Of a stretch of DNA of 64,000 nt, positions 16,221-25,287 are shown piece by piece. Position numbers and translations under genes: made by a program. Every line of letters begins with the position of its first letter. Positions within the stretch are counted from its first letter, which is position 1. Source of the stretch: Hyphomicrobiales bacterium (GTDB lineage Bacteria > Pseudomonadota > Alphaproteobacteria > Rhizobiales > Rhizobiaceae); the NCBI GenBank assembly GCA_900472925.1, contig UCJU01000007.1, positions 366,810-430,809 of the forward strand. The letters run 5' to 3'. The notes under the pieces are model-generated. The model saw nothing but the letters and a program-made list of their open reading frames with translations. It made no database searches and had not been told where the DNA came from.

Positions 16221-17819
16221 ATGAAAACGCCATACAGAATGTCCCGGCTTGCAGCACTCGCGCTCAGCACCAGTCTCGCTCTAACTCTGCCTTATGCAAC
16301 GGCGTTTGCGGCTGACGACAAGGTATCTATAGCCGTCAATACCATGCAGATTTTCAGTTCGCTCGATCCGGCGAAAGTTACTGATTACACCGGCTACATG
16401 GCTATCGTGAACATGTATGATGGTCTCACAACCGTCAGCCCATCCGGCGAAATCGTGCCGCATCTGGCGAAGTCCTGGGATATCTCGCCGGATGGCCTGA
16501 GTTATACCTTCCATCTGCGCGATGACGTGAAGTTTCAGGACGGCTCCGTGGTCAAGGCTTCTGATATTGCATGGTCGGTCAAGCGCCTTATCGGCATTAA
16601 CAAGGGACCATCCAACCTCGTTGTTGGTCTCATCAAGCCGGAAAACATCACGACACCGGATGAAAAGACTGTCACGTTCAAGCTCGATCGCCCATTTTCC
16701 CCGTTTATGGCTGTAACACCGCTTTTCATGGCGTTGAACCAGAAGCTCATCGAGGCCAACACGAAGGGTGAAGACAAGTGGGGCGAGGCCTATGTTGGCG
16801 AGCACTCCGCCGGTTCCGGTCCTTATTCGCTCGTGAGCTACAATCGCTCGGCCGACATGGTTATCAAGCGCAACCCGGATTATTACCTCGGTTGGACAAA
16901 GGGTAAGCCAATTGACGAAGTTCGCTTCGTGCAGACAAGCGATGATGCGACGGTTAAAGCCCTGGCGGAAAAAGGTGAACTTGGCCTGACCTCGCACGGT
17001 CTCGGCAACGACACCTACGAAGCGATCGGCAAAATGGATGGTTACAAGCTGATCCAGACCCGCACTGCCGGGGGCTTTGTCATCAAGCTCAATACCAAGG
17101 TCTATCCGACTGACGATGTGCATGTTCGCCGCGCTATCGCGTATGCCACGGACTACAAGACCATTCAGGAAGTGATCTATCCTGGCTTTGACATGAAAGG
17201 CCCACTGTCGGATGCCTTCAAGGATGCTCACAATGACGGCATAGAGCCGGGTGTTTTCGACCTGGAAAAGGCCAAGGAAGAGCTGGCAAAATCCAAATAT
17301 GCCGGTAAGGAAATCACGCTGGTAAACAGTTACGTGGCTTCTCTCGCATTCGAGGCGGAGGTAGCGCTGCTCATGCAGGCCAACCTTGAGCAGATCGGCA
17401 TCAAGCTCGATATCAAGCCGGAGCCCTGGAACCGTATCGTAGAGCTGTCTTCCAAGGTTGAGACCACACCGGCATCGACGCAGGTCAATATTTCTCCGAA
17501 TTACCCTTCGCCAGACGCCATGTTCTACAACCAGTATCACTCCAAGGCTTCCGGTACGTGGATGGCGATGGAATGGCTGCAAAACCCGGAGATCGACACG
17601 CTGATCGATAAGGCTCGCGGTGAGATCGATCTGGCTGCGCAAAACGAGACTTACAAGGAACTGCAGACCAAGATCGCCGAGCTGCAGCCAGACGTGTGGG
17701 CTGTTGCGCCAAACCGTCGTTACGGCGCCAGCAAGTGCCTTCAGGGCTATGCATTCATCCCGATGCAGAGCTGGGATTTGAACTTCTCCAACTTCCATTG
17801 GGACTGCAAGGCGAACTGA
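16221..17819 (+). CDS. ABC transporter solute-binding protein, peptide type
   Basis: 532-residue periplasmic binding protein of the DppA/OppA family. The signal peptide is clear: MKTPYRMSR, a hydrophobic core, then ATAFA before the mature protein. Family patterns are LAKSWDISPDGLSYTFHLRDDVKFQDG and GSGPYSLVSYNRS. AGAGGAA lies at a good distance from the ATG. It delivers the ligand to the permeases at 9924-11833. It lies in the middle of the two hydantoinase/DUF917 pairs, so the importer and those enzymes very likely share a substrate. Confidence 0.93.
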   Translation: MKTPYRMSRLAALALSTSLALTLPYATAFAADDKVSIAVNTMQIFSSLDPAKVTDYTGYMAIVNMYDGLTTVSPSGEIVPHLAKSWDISPDGLSYTFHLRDDVKFQDGSVVKASDIAWSVKRLIGINKGPSNLVVGLIKPENITTPDEKTVTFKLDRPFSPFMAVTPLFMALNQKLIEANTKGEDKWGEAYVGEHSAGSGPYSLVSYNRSADMVIKRNPDYYLGWTKGKPIDEVRFVQTSDDATVKALAEKGELGLTSHGLGNDTYEAIGKMDGYKLIQTRTAGGFVIKLNTKVYPTDDVHVRRAIAYATDYKTIQEVIYPGFDMKGPLSDAFKDAHNDGIEPGVFDLEKAKEELAKSKYAGKEITLVNSYVASLAFEAEVALLMQANLEQIGIKLDIKPEPWNRIVELSSKVETTPASTQVNISPNYPSPDAMFYNQYHSKASGTWMAMEWLQNPEIDTLIDKARGEIDLAAQNETYKELQTKIAELQPDVWAVAPNRRYGASKCLQGYAFIPMQSWDLNFSNFHWDCKAN

Positions 17820-17846
17820 TTTCGCGAGCTCTTGACTGATCTCCGG

Positions 17847-17866
17847 TCCGCGCTCATCGGCGCGGA
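17847..17866. repeat. Hairpin after the binding-protein gene
   Basis: TCCGCGC, six bases, GCGCGGA makes a perfect seven-base stem in the 80-base gap behind the binding protein. There is no T-run. Such stems often cap the abundant binding-protein transcript and lower read-through into later genes, here the second DUF917/hydantoinase pair. Confidence 0.5.
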
Positions 17867-17899
17867 TCGGCTACTTCCAATCGACTGCTTGGGTGACAC

Positions 17900-18976
17900 A
17901 TGCTTCAGGAATTTCCCGAGGAAAACATAGAACCGCTTGCAACCGGAGCCTGGATTCTGGGCACCGGCGGCGGAGGTAATCCTTACATCTCCACGCTTAA
18001 TTTACGCAGGCTCTACGCCGAAGGACGCCGGGTTCAGATCATGGACCCTATGGAGCTCGCCGATGACGATATGGTTGCCGTCGTGTCGAAAATGGGTGCT
18101 CCGCTCGTCGGTCAAGAGCGACTAAGCGATCCTGTCCATCTCGCCCGCGCGGTTGAGGTTATGGAGGATTATCTCGGGAAGCCTTTTCGCGCCATCATGA
18201 GCGTCGAGATCGGCGGCTCAAACGCGCTCTCATCCCTCCTGGCAGGTGCCATTCTTGATCGTCCAGTTGTTAATGCTGATGCGATGGGACGAGCATATCC
18301 AGAAGCGCAAATGACGTCATTTGCAATTGGTAACCTGCCGATGTTCCCCATGTCGCTAGTCGATATTCGCGACAACGAGGTTATCGTTACTCGCGCTGCA
18401 TCCTGGAAATGGATGGAGCGAATTTCCCGTAAGGTCTGCACCGAAGTCGGCTCGACCGCCGCGACCTGTAAGGCTCCGCGCACTGGTCGCGAGGTGAAGG
18501 AATGGGGCATTCACTACACCGTCACCAAGGCAACGGAGCTTGGCCGCGCGGTTATCGACGCCCGCGCGCGTCACGATGATCCCGTTAAGGCAGTGCTGGA
18601 GCACGAGGGCGGTAAACAGATTTTCTGCGGCAAGGTCGTGGATGTGATCCGCGAAACGACTGGCGGCTTCCTCCGAGGCAAGACAGTCATTGATGGTATC
18701 GATACCGACAAGGGCTCCCGCATGGAGCTTGCTTTCCAGAACGAATGGGCTGTGGCTTTTCGCGACGGCGAACCTGTCGCCATGACGCCGGATCTTATTT
18801 GCCTGCTCGACACGGTTTCCGGCAGTGCAATCGGCACGGAGTCCGTGCGCTACGGTCAACGTGTGACGGTTGTTGCGTTGCCCGCGCCCCCGTTGCTGAC
18901 GACACCCGCGGGCGTCGCCGCCGTTGGCCCTCGCGCCTTCGGCTATGACATTGACTTCAAATCGGTATTCCCATGA
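17900..18976 (+). CDS. DUF917 family protein (S-methyl-thiohydantoin desulfurase-like), copy 2
   Basis: 358-residue paralogue of the protein at 15042, with the same ILGTGGGGNPY loop near residue 20 and NADAMGRAYPEAQM in the middle. It is shorter at the N-terminus and clearly diverged, so it is an old duplicate or was acquired separately. Here the DUF917 gene comes first and the hydantoinase-like gene second, the reverse of copy 1. Its stop overlaps the next ATG (ATGA), again indicating that the two proteins are made together. Different substrate preference from copy 1 is likely but unproven. Confidence 0.85.
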   Translation: MLQEFPEENIEPLATGAWILGTGGGGNPYISTLNLRRLYAEGRRVQIMDPMELADDDMVAVVSKMGAPLVGQERLSDPVHLARAVEVMEDYLGKPFRAIMSVEIGGSNALSSLLAGAILDRPVVNADAMGRAYPEAQMTSFAIGNLPMFPMSLVDIRDNEVIVTRAASWKWMERISRKVCTEVGSTAATCKAPRTGREVKEWGIHYTVTKATELGRAVIDARARHDDPVKAVLEHEGGKQIFCGKVVDVIRETTGGFLRGKTVIDGIDTDKGSRMELAFQNEWAVAFRDGEPVAMTPDLICLLDTVSGSAIGTESVRYGQRVTVVALPAPPLLTTPAGVAAVGPRAFGYDIDFKSVFP

Positions 18977-20511
18977 AACGCATCGGTATAGACGTTGGCG
19001 GCACCAATACGGATGCCGTTCTGATCGACGGCGACACGATCCTGTCCTCAATTAAGGTTCCTACGACGCAAGACGTGATGTCAGGCGTTAAGGCGGCGCT
19101 GGCACATGTGTCCGGTTTCATCGATCGGACAGCGCGTCCTCTCGATGCGGTGATGATCGGAACCACACATTTCACCAATGCCGTCGTGGAGCGTGCCAGA
19201 CTGGAACGGGTTGCGGCAATCCGTATCGCTTTGCCAAGTGGTTCGTCGCTGCCGCCCATGTGCGATTGGCCGCAAGACCTGTATCAAGCTGTTGATCCAT
19301 TGATTTTCATGGTCCATGGCGGTCATGAATATGACGGAAGCCCGATCGTCCCGATGATCCCGGATGAAATCCGTGATGCGGCGATGAAGATCCGTGACGC
19401 TGGCATCACCTCGATTGCGATCTCGGCGACGTTTTCACCTCTGACCACTGAATGTGAAGTTACTGCGGCTGAAATTGTCCGATCCATCATACCAGATGCA
19501 CGCATCACACTCTCACACACGCTGGGTCGTATCGGACTTCTTGAGCGAGAGAACGTCGCGCTCTTGAATGCAGCCCTTCAGTCTCTGGGAAAGACAACAG
19601 TACAGGCTTTTTCCGATGCTCTGCGGGACGCGTCGATTTCTGCACCGTTCTATCTGACACAGAACGACGGTACGGTGGCCCTAGCCGAAGTGGCTGCTTC
19701 AAACCCGGTGCACAGCTTCGCTTCCGGCCCCACGAATTCCATGCGCGGAGCCGCTTTCCTGACTGGGCTTACCGATGCAATGGTCATCGATGTTGGTGGC
19801 ACCACCTCGGATATTGGCTGCCTTGTTGGCGGCTTCCCACGCGAGGCCAACAATATTGTTCATGTCGGCGGTGTCAGGACGTTGTTTCGCATGCCCGATT
19901 TACTGCCAGTCGCACTTGGTGGTGGTACCATCATCGATCCGGAAACCGGCAAAATCGGCCCGCGCTCAGTTGGGTATCGAATCCTGAAAGAGGCACTCGT
20001 TTTTGGTGGAGATACACTGACCACCTCGGATATTGCGGTCGCGGCGGGCATTATCGACATGGGTGACAAGGACCGCGTTACACATCTCGATCAGGCCTTT
20101 GTAAAGGCTAGTCTGGGTCGTATCCGGGAAATGGTCGCCGACAGCTTTGATCAAATGAAGACGTCCGCCGAAGATGTGCCCTTAATTGCGGTCGGTGGTG
20201 GGGCCTTCTTGATTCCCGAAAAGGTCGCCGGTGCTTCCGATGTATTGCGTGTTGAACAGGCGGGCGTTGCCAATGCTCTTGGCGCTGCGATGGCACAGGT
20301 TTCAGGAGAGGTCGATCAGGTTTATTCTGGTGTCAGCCGTGACGAGGCGTTGGCGATGGCAGAAGCCGAAGCACAAGCGTCCGCTTTAGCGTCCGGCGCA
20401 AGCCGCGCAAGCCTTAAGACTTTGGAAGTCGAAGATATCCCAATCGCTTACCTGCCGGGTGGCGCCCGCCGGGTCCGCGTCCGTGTTATTGGCGATATCC
20501 AACTGACCTAA
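18973..20511 (+). CDS. Hydantoinase/oxoprolinase-family protein, copy 2
   Basis: 512-residue paralogue of the protein at 13496. It keeps DVGGTNTDAV at residues 7-16, MIGTTHFTNAV and VIDVGGTTSDIG, so the nucleotide-binding and probable catalytic frame is intact. No HyuB-type partner is present. It ends module B; the next gene is convergent. Together with the DUF917 protein before it, it forms the mirror image of the pair at 13496-16178 around the binding-protein gene. Confidence 0.87.
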   Translation: MKRIGIDVGGTNTDAVLIDGDTILSSIKVPTTQDVMSGVKAALAHVSGFIDRTARPLDAVMIGTTHFTNAVVERARLERVAAIRIALPSGSSLPPMCDWPQDLYQAVDPLIFMVHGGHEYDGSPIVPMIPDEIRDAAMKIRDAGITSIAISATFSPLTTECEVTAAEIVRSIIPDARITLSHTLGRIGLLERENVALLNAALQSLGKTTVQAFSDALRDASISAPFYLTQNDGTVALAEVAASNPVHSFASGPTNSMRGAAFLTGLTDAMVIDVGGTTSDIGCLVGGFPREANNIVHVGGVRTLFRMPDLLPVALGGGTIIDPETGKIGPRSVGYRILKEALVFGGDTLTTSDIAVAAGIIDMGDKDRVTHLDQAFVKASLGRIREMVADSFDQMKTSAEDVPLIAVGGGAFLIPEKVAGASDVLRVEQAGVANALGAAMAQVSGEVDQVYSGVSRDEALAMAEAEAQASALASGASRASLKTLEVEDIPIAYLPGGARRVRVRVIGDIQLT

Positions 20512-20645
20512 ATCAGTTCTGGAAACGATGACTGAGATTGTACTGGCAATCCACGGTGGCGGATCGTCTTTCGATCGGTCGCCGCGGAAATCCTGTGCTT
20601 GCGGCAGAGATCGGCGGCCTTAACGCCCACCTCCTGCTTCTTCAT

Positions 20646-20665
20646 GTCCGGCCCATACGCCGGAC
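20646..20665. terminator. Hairpin between convergent operons
   Basis: GTCCGGC, six bases, GCCGGAC is a perfect seven-base stem in the 204-base gap between the last gene of module B (plus) and the GH3 gene (minus). No T-run follows on either strand, so it is only a probable terminator or transcript-end structure. Confidence 0.5.
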
Positions 20666-20715
20666 TCTAATCCGTTCTGCGGGCATATCCCGTGCGAGAT
20701 CAACCCTTCCCATTT

Positions 20716-23055
20716 TCACCCCCGGCTCTGGTTTAATGCATCGAAAAGCGCTGCAATTTCTGCTTCGCGGATGCTGTCGCCGACATACCAGCTCAGAGTG
20801 TCGTAGAAGCCGAGGAAGGAGCCTTCGAGCTTTGCCAGAATTGCCGATGCTTGATCTGAGGAAATTCCTAGCTTTTCGCTCAGCAATTTGAGTAACGCCA
20901 GTGCCGCACGCTCATTCGCAAGGATAAGGGCGGGTGGTGAGTGTGGCGACAGGGCCTCGGGGAGAAAGCGCTCGGAATGGCAGGCAAGGCCTGCTTCGAG
21001 GCGGATGTCTTGCGAAGAGGCCGCGGCCTCAATGACGAAACCTTGGGCGTCGAGAACCCATGTGCCGCGGGAAACATCGAAATACTGGAAATCACGGGGA
21101 GCCAGCTCCAGGCTGATGGTCCTGGCCTCATCAGGCTTCAGTTCGATTTTCGCGAAAGCCTTGAGCTCCCGGACCGGCCGCCTGAACCCTGGTTTGATCG
21201 GACGAACATAGAGCTGGACGATTTCCTTGCCGGCGACGGCGCCTGTGTTGCGCACGGTCACGCTGGCGATACATCCCATCTGTGGGCCGATCTCTGATCG
21301 GTCGAGTACCATGCTCTCATAGGCGAATGTCGTGTAGCTCAGGCCATGGCCGAACGGGAAGAGCGGCCTGACAGCCTTAAGATCATAGAAGCGGTAGCCG
21401 ACGAATATTCCCTCGCTGTAGACATGCCGGCTATGTTCGCCGGGGTAGGTATGCCAGCCGGGGATGTCCTCGATGCGAACGGGCATTGTCGTCGTCAGCT
21501 TGCCACAGGGGTTCTGCTCCCCGAACAGAAGTCTTGCGATGGCCTCCCCGCCGCCCTGGCCGGGGTAGAAGCAGGCGAGTACAGCATCGACGCTGTCGAG
21601 CCAAGGCATTTCCACCGCATCCGGTATCGTCAGGATGACGATGACCTTTCTGCCTGCAGCCGTAAGTTCCCGGATGAGCCGGTCATGGCCAGCGGCCAGC
21701 CTCAGGCTGTCACGGTCATTGCCTTCGCCATTGCGTCCCTTCTCGTTCTCGGCAAAAACGATGACCACGTCAGCGGTCGCTGCAGCCACGAGTGCGTCCT
21801 GCAGTGTGGCTTCGTCTGGGTCCGTGGGCAGGGGAACATGACGCACGTCTGGATTTCCGGAGGCGCGTGCGGCAATCTGCGAAAAGGGGGTGTCGACACG
21901 ATAAGGGTTGGTGGTCGCGGAACCTGAGCCCTGGATCGTGGGCATAAGAGCACCGTCGCCAACCACGAGTATTTTGCCGGAATCCGTCGGGTCGAGCGGC
22001 AGCGTCTTGCGCTCATTGTGCAGCAGCACGATGGATTCCGCCGCGATCTGTCGGGCAAGATCGTGGTGAACATCCAGATCGACATTTATCGCCGGCCGGG
22101 CGGCGGCCTGGCAGCGCCGAACGAGGGCGAGCACCCGGGCGCAGGCCTCATCGAGCGCAGCACAATCCACCTTGCCCTGTTCGGCAGCCGAGAGAAGCCG
22201 GGCCTTGCGTGGCTTGCTTTCCGGCATGTCGAGGTCTGTGCCAGCAACCAGCGATGCGGGCCGATCCTTGATGGCATGCCAGTCGGAGAGGACCAGTCCG
22301 TCATAGCCCCATTCGTCCCGCAGGACGTCTGTCAACAGCCAGCGATTTTCTGCGGACTGGATGCCATTCAGTGGGTTGTAGGCGCTCATGACCGTCCAGG
22401 GATTGCTCTTTGCAATTGCCCGCTCGAAGCCAGCGAGATAGATTTCCCGCAGAGCCCGCTCTTCGACCTCTGAACTGGTCGTCGTCCGATCAATCTCGGA
22501 ATTGTTGCAGGCAAAGTGCTTCAGCGACGCGCCGATGCCGTTGTCCTGCAGGCCGGAAATGAGGGCAGCGGCGAGATCGCCGTTGATGACGGGATCTTCC
22601 GAATAATATTCATAGGCCCGGCCGGCCAGCGGCGTGCGCCGCGTGTTGACCCCCGGGCCAAGAAGGAGATGAATGCCAAGGCTCCGGCATTCGGCCGCCA
22701 ATGCTTCGCCCATCCAGTACAGGAGATCGACATCCCATGAGCAGCCGACGAGATTGCCGTTTGGAAAGCAGGTGGCGGGGCGCGTCGAGCCGAACATGCC
22801 GCTGGTGTCGTCTGCCTGCTGGTTGACCACGGCGAGGAAGGCGGCAAGGCTGTTTTCGTCGCTGTCGCTTGCATCGATCTGCGTCGTTGAATAGCGTACG
22901 CCGTAGGTGCCGTCGGTCACCACGATGGAATCGATCCCCAGCCGCTCGATGGCGGCCGTCCGCCAGAGCCCGCGACCGCTGACGAGGTCGACTTTCTCCG
23001 CCGTGGTCATTGCGGCGAGCAGCGATCGGATTTCCTCTTCGTCAGCGCGAGACAT
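20716..23055 (-). CDS. Glycoside hydrolase family 3, beta-glucosidase type, cytoplasmic
   Basis: 779-residue GH3 enzyme that removes beta-linked sugars (glucose or xylose) from small glycosides. The domain order is the barrel (about 1-300), the alpha/beta sandwich (330-560) and a fibronectin type III-like domain (590-690). Asp258 in VLSDWH is the catalytic nucleophile, and KHFACNNSE is the expected substrate-binding stretch. There is no signal peptide, so it acts on imported material. An extra helical tail of about 80 residues follows the last domain and is not usual. AGGA lies eight bases before the ATG. It is the last gene of the operon that begins with the Tat-exported binding protein. Confidence 0.92.
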   Translation of the reverse strand: MSRADEEEIRSLLAAMTTAEKVDLVSGRGLWRTAAIERLGIDSIVVTDGTYGVRYSTTQIDASDSDENSLAAFLAVVNQQADDTSGMFGSTRPATCFPNGNLVGCSWDVDLLYWMGEALAAECRSLGIHLLLGPGVNTRRTPLAGRAYEYYSEDPVINGDLAAALISGLQDNGIGASLKHFACNNSEIDRTTTSSEVEERALREIYLAGFERAIAKSNPWTVMSAYNPLNGIQSAENRWLLTDVLRDEWGYDGLVLSDWHAIKDRPASLVAGTDLDMPESKPRKARLLSAAEQGKVDCAALDEACARVLALVRRCQAAARPAINVDLDVHHDLARQIAAESIVLLHNERKTLPLDPTDSGKILVVGDGALMPTIQGSGSATTNPYRVDTPFSQIAARASGNPDVRHVPLPTDPDEATLQDALVAAATADVVIVFAENEKGRNGEGNDRDSLRLAAGHDRLIRELTAAGRKVIVILTIPDAVEMPWLDSVDAVLACFYPGQGGGEAIARLLFGEQNPCGKLTTTMPVRIEDIPGWHTYPGEHSRHVYSEGIFVGYRFYDLKAVRPLFPFGHGLSYTTFAYESMVLDRSEIGPQMGCIASVTVRNTGAVAGKEIVQLYVRPIKPGFRRPVRELKAFAKIELKPDEARTISLELAPRDFQYFDVSRGTWVLDAQGFVIEAAASSQDIRLEAGLACHSERFLPEALSPHSPPALILANERAALALLKLLSEKLGISSDQASAILAKLEGSFLGFYDTLSWYVGDSIREAEIAALFDALNQSRG

Positions 23056-23106
23056 GGCGAATTTCCTTTGTCGGCTTCACGAGGGCAGGGATCGTGCGGG
23101 ATCCCG

Positions 23107-23589
23107 TCAACAGATCTTCTGGAGCAGTTCCATCAGCATCATCCGTTCCGCTTTCGTCAGGGGGGCAAGTGTCTGCTGGGAGATCTCCAGCGCGATGGGC
23201 AGATTGCGTTCCACCATCGCATCGCCTTCTTCGGTCAGCGTCAGCACAAGGCGACGTGCATCCGCCGCGTCAGGCGCCGTATGCACCAGGCCGCGCTTGA
23301 CGAGCCGGTCGACGACGCCCTTGATGGTCGCCATGTCCATCGCCGTATCGCGGCCGAGATTGCCCTGCGAGCAGGGCTGCAGATCCCTGAGCTTCACGAG
23401 TGCTGCCCACTGGGTGGTGGTCAGCTTCTCGGAAATCAGGCCGGCGAATATCGACACGTGGCGTTGGTTGGCCTGGCGCAGGAAGAAGCCGATCTGCTCG
23501 CCCAGCGTATACTGCGCCTGGCCCTGTTTCGGCGCAGACGCATCGGTGCCTTTCGTTTCCCGGCTATTGTCCTTGAGTGGAATATCCAT
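23107..23589 (-). CDS. MarR-family regulator, close paralogue of NicR
   Basis: 160-residue winged-helix repressor of the MarR family. The ATG at 23589, preceded by AGGGAG, was preferred over a TTG four codons earlier. The HTH region reads MDMATIKGVVDRLVKRGLV. It is strikingly similar to the NicR-like protein at 42387: both share an EQxGxxLRxAxQRHxxIF helix and the stretch DxATIxGxVDRLxxRGL. It likely responds to a related small aromatic ligand and controls its own operon, perhaps through the palindromes at 28159 and 28357. It sits 49 bases behind the hydrolase gene and 51 bases before the GH3 gene. Confidence 0.87.
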   Translation of the reverse strand: MDIPLKDNSRETKGTDASAPKQGQAQYTLGEQIGFFLRQANQRHVSIFAGLISEKLTTTQWAALVKLRDLQPCSQGNLGRDTAMDMATIKGVVDRLVKRGLVHTAPDAADARRLVLTLTEEGDAMVERNLPIALEISQQTLAPLTKAERMMLMELLQKIC

Positions 23590-23638
23590 CTTCTCCCTCA
23601 ACCGGGCTCATGGCTGCCAAGGCGGCCACGAATACCCG

Positions 23639-24241
23639 TCATGCACGCCACGAATCCAGGATGGCGTTCGTTGTTAAAATCTCAATCTGCTCCGAAAATC
23701 TCGGCGCCAGCCGGGTTAACACCATTTCGTGCGCAACCATGTCGCCGCTCGCCAGCGCATCGCTTGCCAGGATCACCTTGTATCCGAGGTCAACGGCATC
23801 GAGCGTGCTGGCATAAACGCAGACATCCGTCTCGACACCGGTGAAGATGATCGTATTTATGCCCTGCGCTTCAAGACGCTCGGCAAAACCCGGAGACCCA
23901 AAGATGGAGTAGGTCTTCTTGCCGATGATGCTATCAGGCAGTGCCGTCGCTGCCAGCGGCTCGACAAGATCCAACATTGCCGGATCGAGTTCATCCAGCG
24001 TCACGGATTTCCAGCGCTCGTAATAGGCCTGCCACTGGCCCCGCGCGTCACCGGGACGTTGGGGCACGACGAAACGGGCGAATAATGTCCTCTCAGGTCG
24101 GGCTTCGACAAGCCTTTGCACATTCGGCACGATGTCTGCGAGCGCAGGCGTGAACCAAGCCGTCTCCTCGGCAAAGAGCCGTTGCATGTCGATGACGACA
24201 TGCACCGTCTTCATGGACAGCGGCGCGCCCGTCATCATCAA
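23639..24241 (-). CDS. Isochorismatase-family cysteine hydrolase
   Basis: 200-residue cysteine hydrolase of the isochorismatase / nicotinamidase fold. The triad is visible: Asp18 in VVIDMQ, the Lys of GKKTYS, and the Cys in TGVETDVCVYAS. Members hydrolyse amides such as nicotinamide, carbamoyl compounds or maleamate. Its ATG overlaps the ATPase stop (ATGA), so it is tied to the importer. It is distinct from the NicF-like enzyme at 40541. An amidase acting on the imported compound, possibly a nicotinamide-like amide, fits the setting but is inference. Confidence 0.87.
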   Translation of the reverse strand: MMMTGAPLSMKTVHVVIDMQRLFAEETAWFTPALADIVPNVQRLVEARPERTLFARFVVPQRPGDARGQWQAYYERWKSVTLDELDPAMLDLVEPLAATALPDSIIGKKTYSIFGSPGFAERLEAQGINTIIFTGVETDVCVYASTLDAVDLGYKVILASDALASGDMVAHEMVLTRLAPRFSEQIEILTTNAILDSWRA

Positions 24242-25287
24242 TCCAGAACGCAGACGGTGTGTTCCGGCGACCAGTTCAGCGTCACGGTGTCCCCTTCGCT
24301 GAGCGCAGTGCCGTCACGGTTCTGGACGAAGAGCTTCAGCGGCAGGCCGTCCGCCGTTTCCAGCAGATAGGAGAGCACCGGTCCGGCATAGATGACCGTG
24401 GTGATGCGCGCCGTCAGATTGTTGCCTCCGCCATTGCCTGGTGTGATCGACATTTTCTCAGGCCGCACGGCAAGCGTGACCTTGGTGCCGTTGGCAGGCA
24501 GCGGGCTCGAACTGCGCACAATCGTGCCATCCGAGAGCTTCACGCCGCCAGCTTCGACAGCGCCTGTGAGGAAGTTGGAATCGCCTAAGAATTCGGCGGC
24601 GAAGCGTGTCAGCGGCTTTTCGTACACCGTATCCGGCGCGCCGATCTGGACGATACGCCCCTTGTCGAGAATGGCGACCTTGTCGGAAAGCGTCAGGGCT
24701 TCTTCCTGGTCGTGGGTCACAAAGATCGTCGTCAGGCCGCTTTCGCGCTGGATGCGCAGCAACTCGATCTGCATTTCCTGGCGGAGGCGACGATCAAGTG
24801 CGGAAAGTGGCTCGTCCAGCAGCAATACGCTTGGTTTGATGACGATGGCACGAGCGAGCGCGACGCGCTGTTGTTGCCCGCCCGAGAGCTGCTTCGGCAT
24901 GCGGTTGGCAAAGCCCGGGAGGCGAACCATTTCCAGCGCGCGCTCGACTTCGGTGCGGGCGGCAGCACCCTTGATGCCGCGTCGCTCAAGGCCGAAGGCA
25001 ACGTTCTGCGCGATCGTCATGTGCGGGAAGAGGGCGTAGGACTGGAACATCATGCCGATGTTGCGGTCCCAGACCGGCACGCGGGTAACATCCCGGCTGC
25101 CGATGGTGACAACCCCTTGGTCCGGCTTGATGAAGCCCGCGATGATGCGCAGGAGCGTCGTCTTGCCAGAGCCCGATGGTCCAAGGAGGCTGGTGAACGA
25201 GCCCTCGGAAAATTCGGTGGTGATATCAGCCAGAACAGGGACAGTGCCGTAGGTCTTGGCGACGGAATTGACGTTAACGTTTGTCAC
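24238..25287 (-). CDS. ABC transporter ATPase, polyamine/iron type (PotA-like)
   Basis: ATPase of about 349 residues with Walker A GPSGSGKT, signature LSGGQQQRVALARA, Walker B VLLLDEP, and a C-terminal TOBE domain. The GTG at 25287 was chosen because GGAGA lies five bases before it; the open frame extends ten codons further but overlaps the upstream permease more deeply. It overlaps the permease gene by 14 bases. It drives the importer encoded by the three genes before it. Confidence 0.92.
   Translation of the reverse strand: MTNVNVNSVAKTYGTVPVLADITTEFSEGSFTSLLGPSGSGKTTLLRIIAGFIKPDQGVVTIGSRDVTRVPVWDRNIGMMFQSYALFPHMTIAQNVAFGLERRGIKGAAARTEVERALEMVRLPGFANRMPKQLSGGQQQRVALARAIVIKPSVLLLDEPLSALDRRLRQEMQIELLRIQRESGLTTIFVTHDQEEALTLSDKVAILDKGRIVQIGAPDTVYEKPLTRFAAEFLGDSNFLTGAVEAGGVKLSDGTIVRSSSPLPANGTKVTLAVRPEKMSITPGNGGGNNLTARITTVIYAGPVLSYLLETADGLPLKLFVQNRDGTALSEGDTVTLNWSPEHTVCVLD

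Noticed and set aside
16281..17798. Long minus-strand open frame opposite the binding-protein gene
   Set aside because: Exact antisense of a gene with signal peptide and clear family motifs.
13496..20511. Assembly duplication of the hydantoinase/DUF917 genes
   Set aside because: The copies differ throughout at protein level, have different lengths and reversed order, so they are true paralogues.
23639..24241. Second nicF gene
   Set aside because: Same fold and triad, but the sequence around the active Cys (TDVCVYAS) differs from the NicF-like TSGCIRAS and the gene belongs to a transporter operon; it is annotated only to family level.
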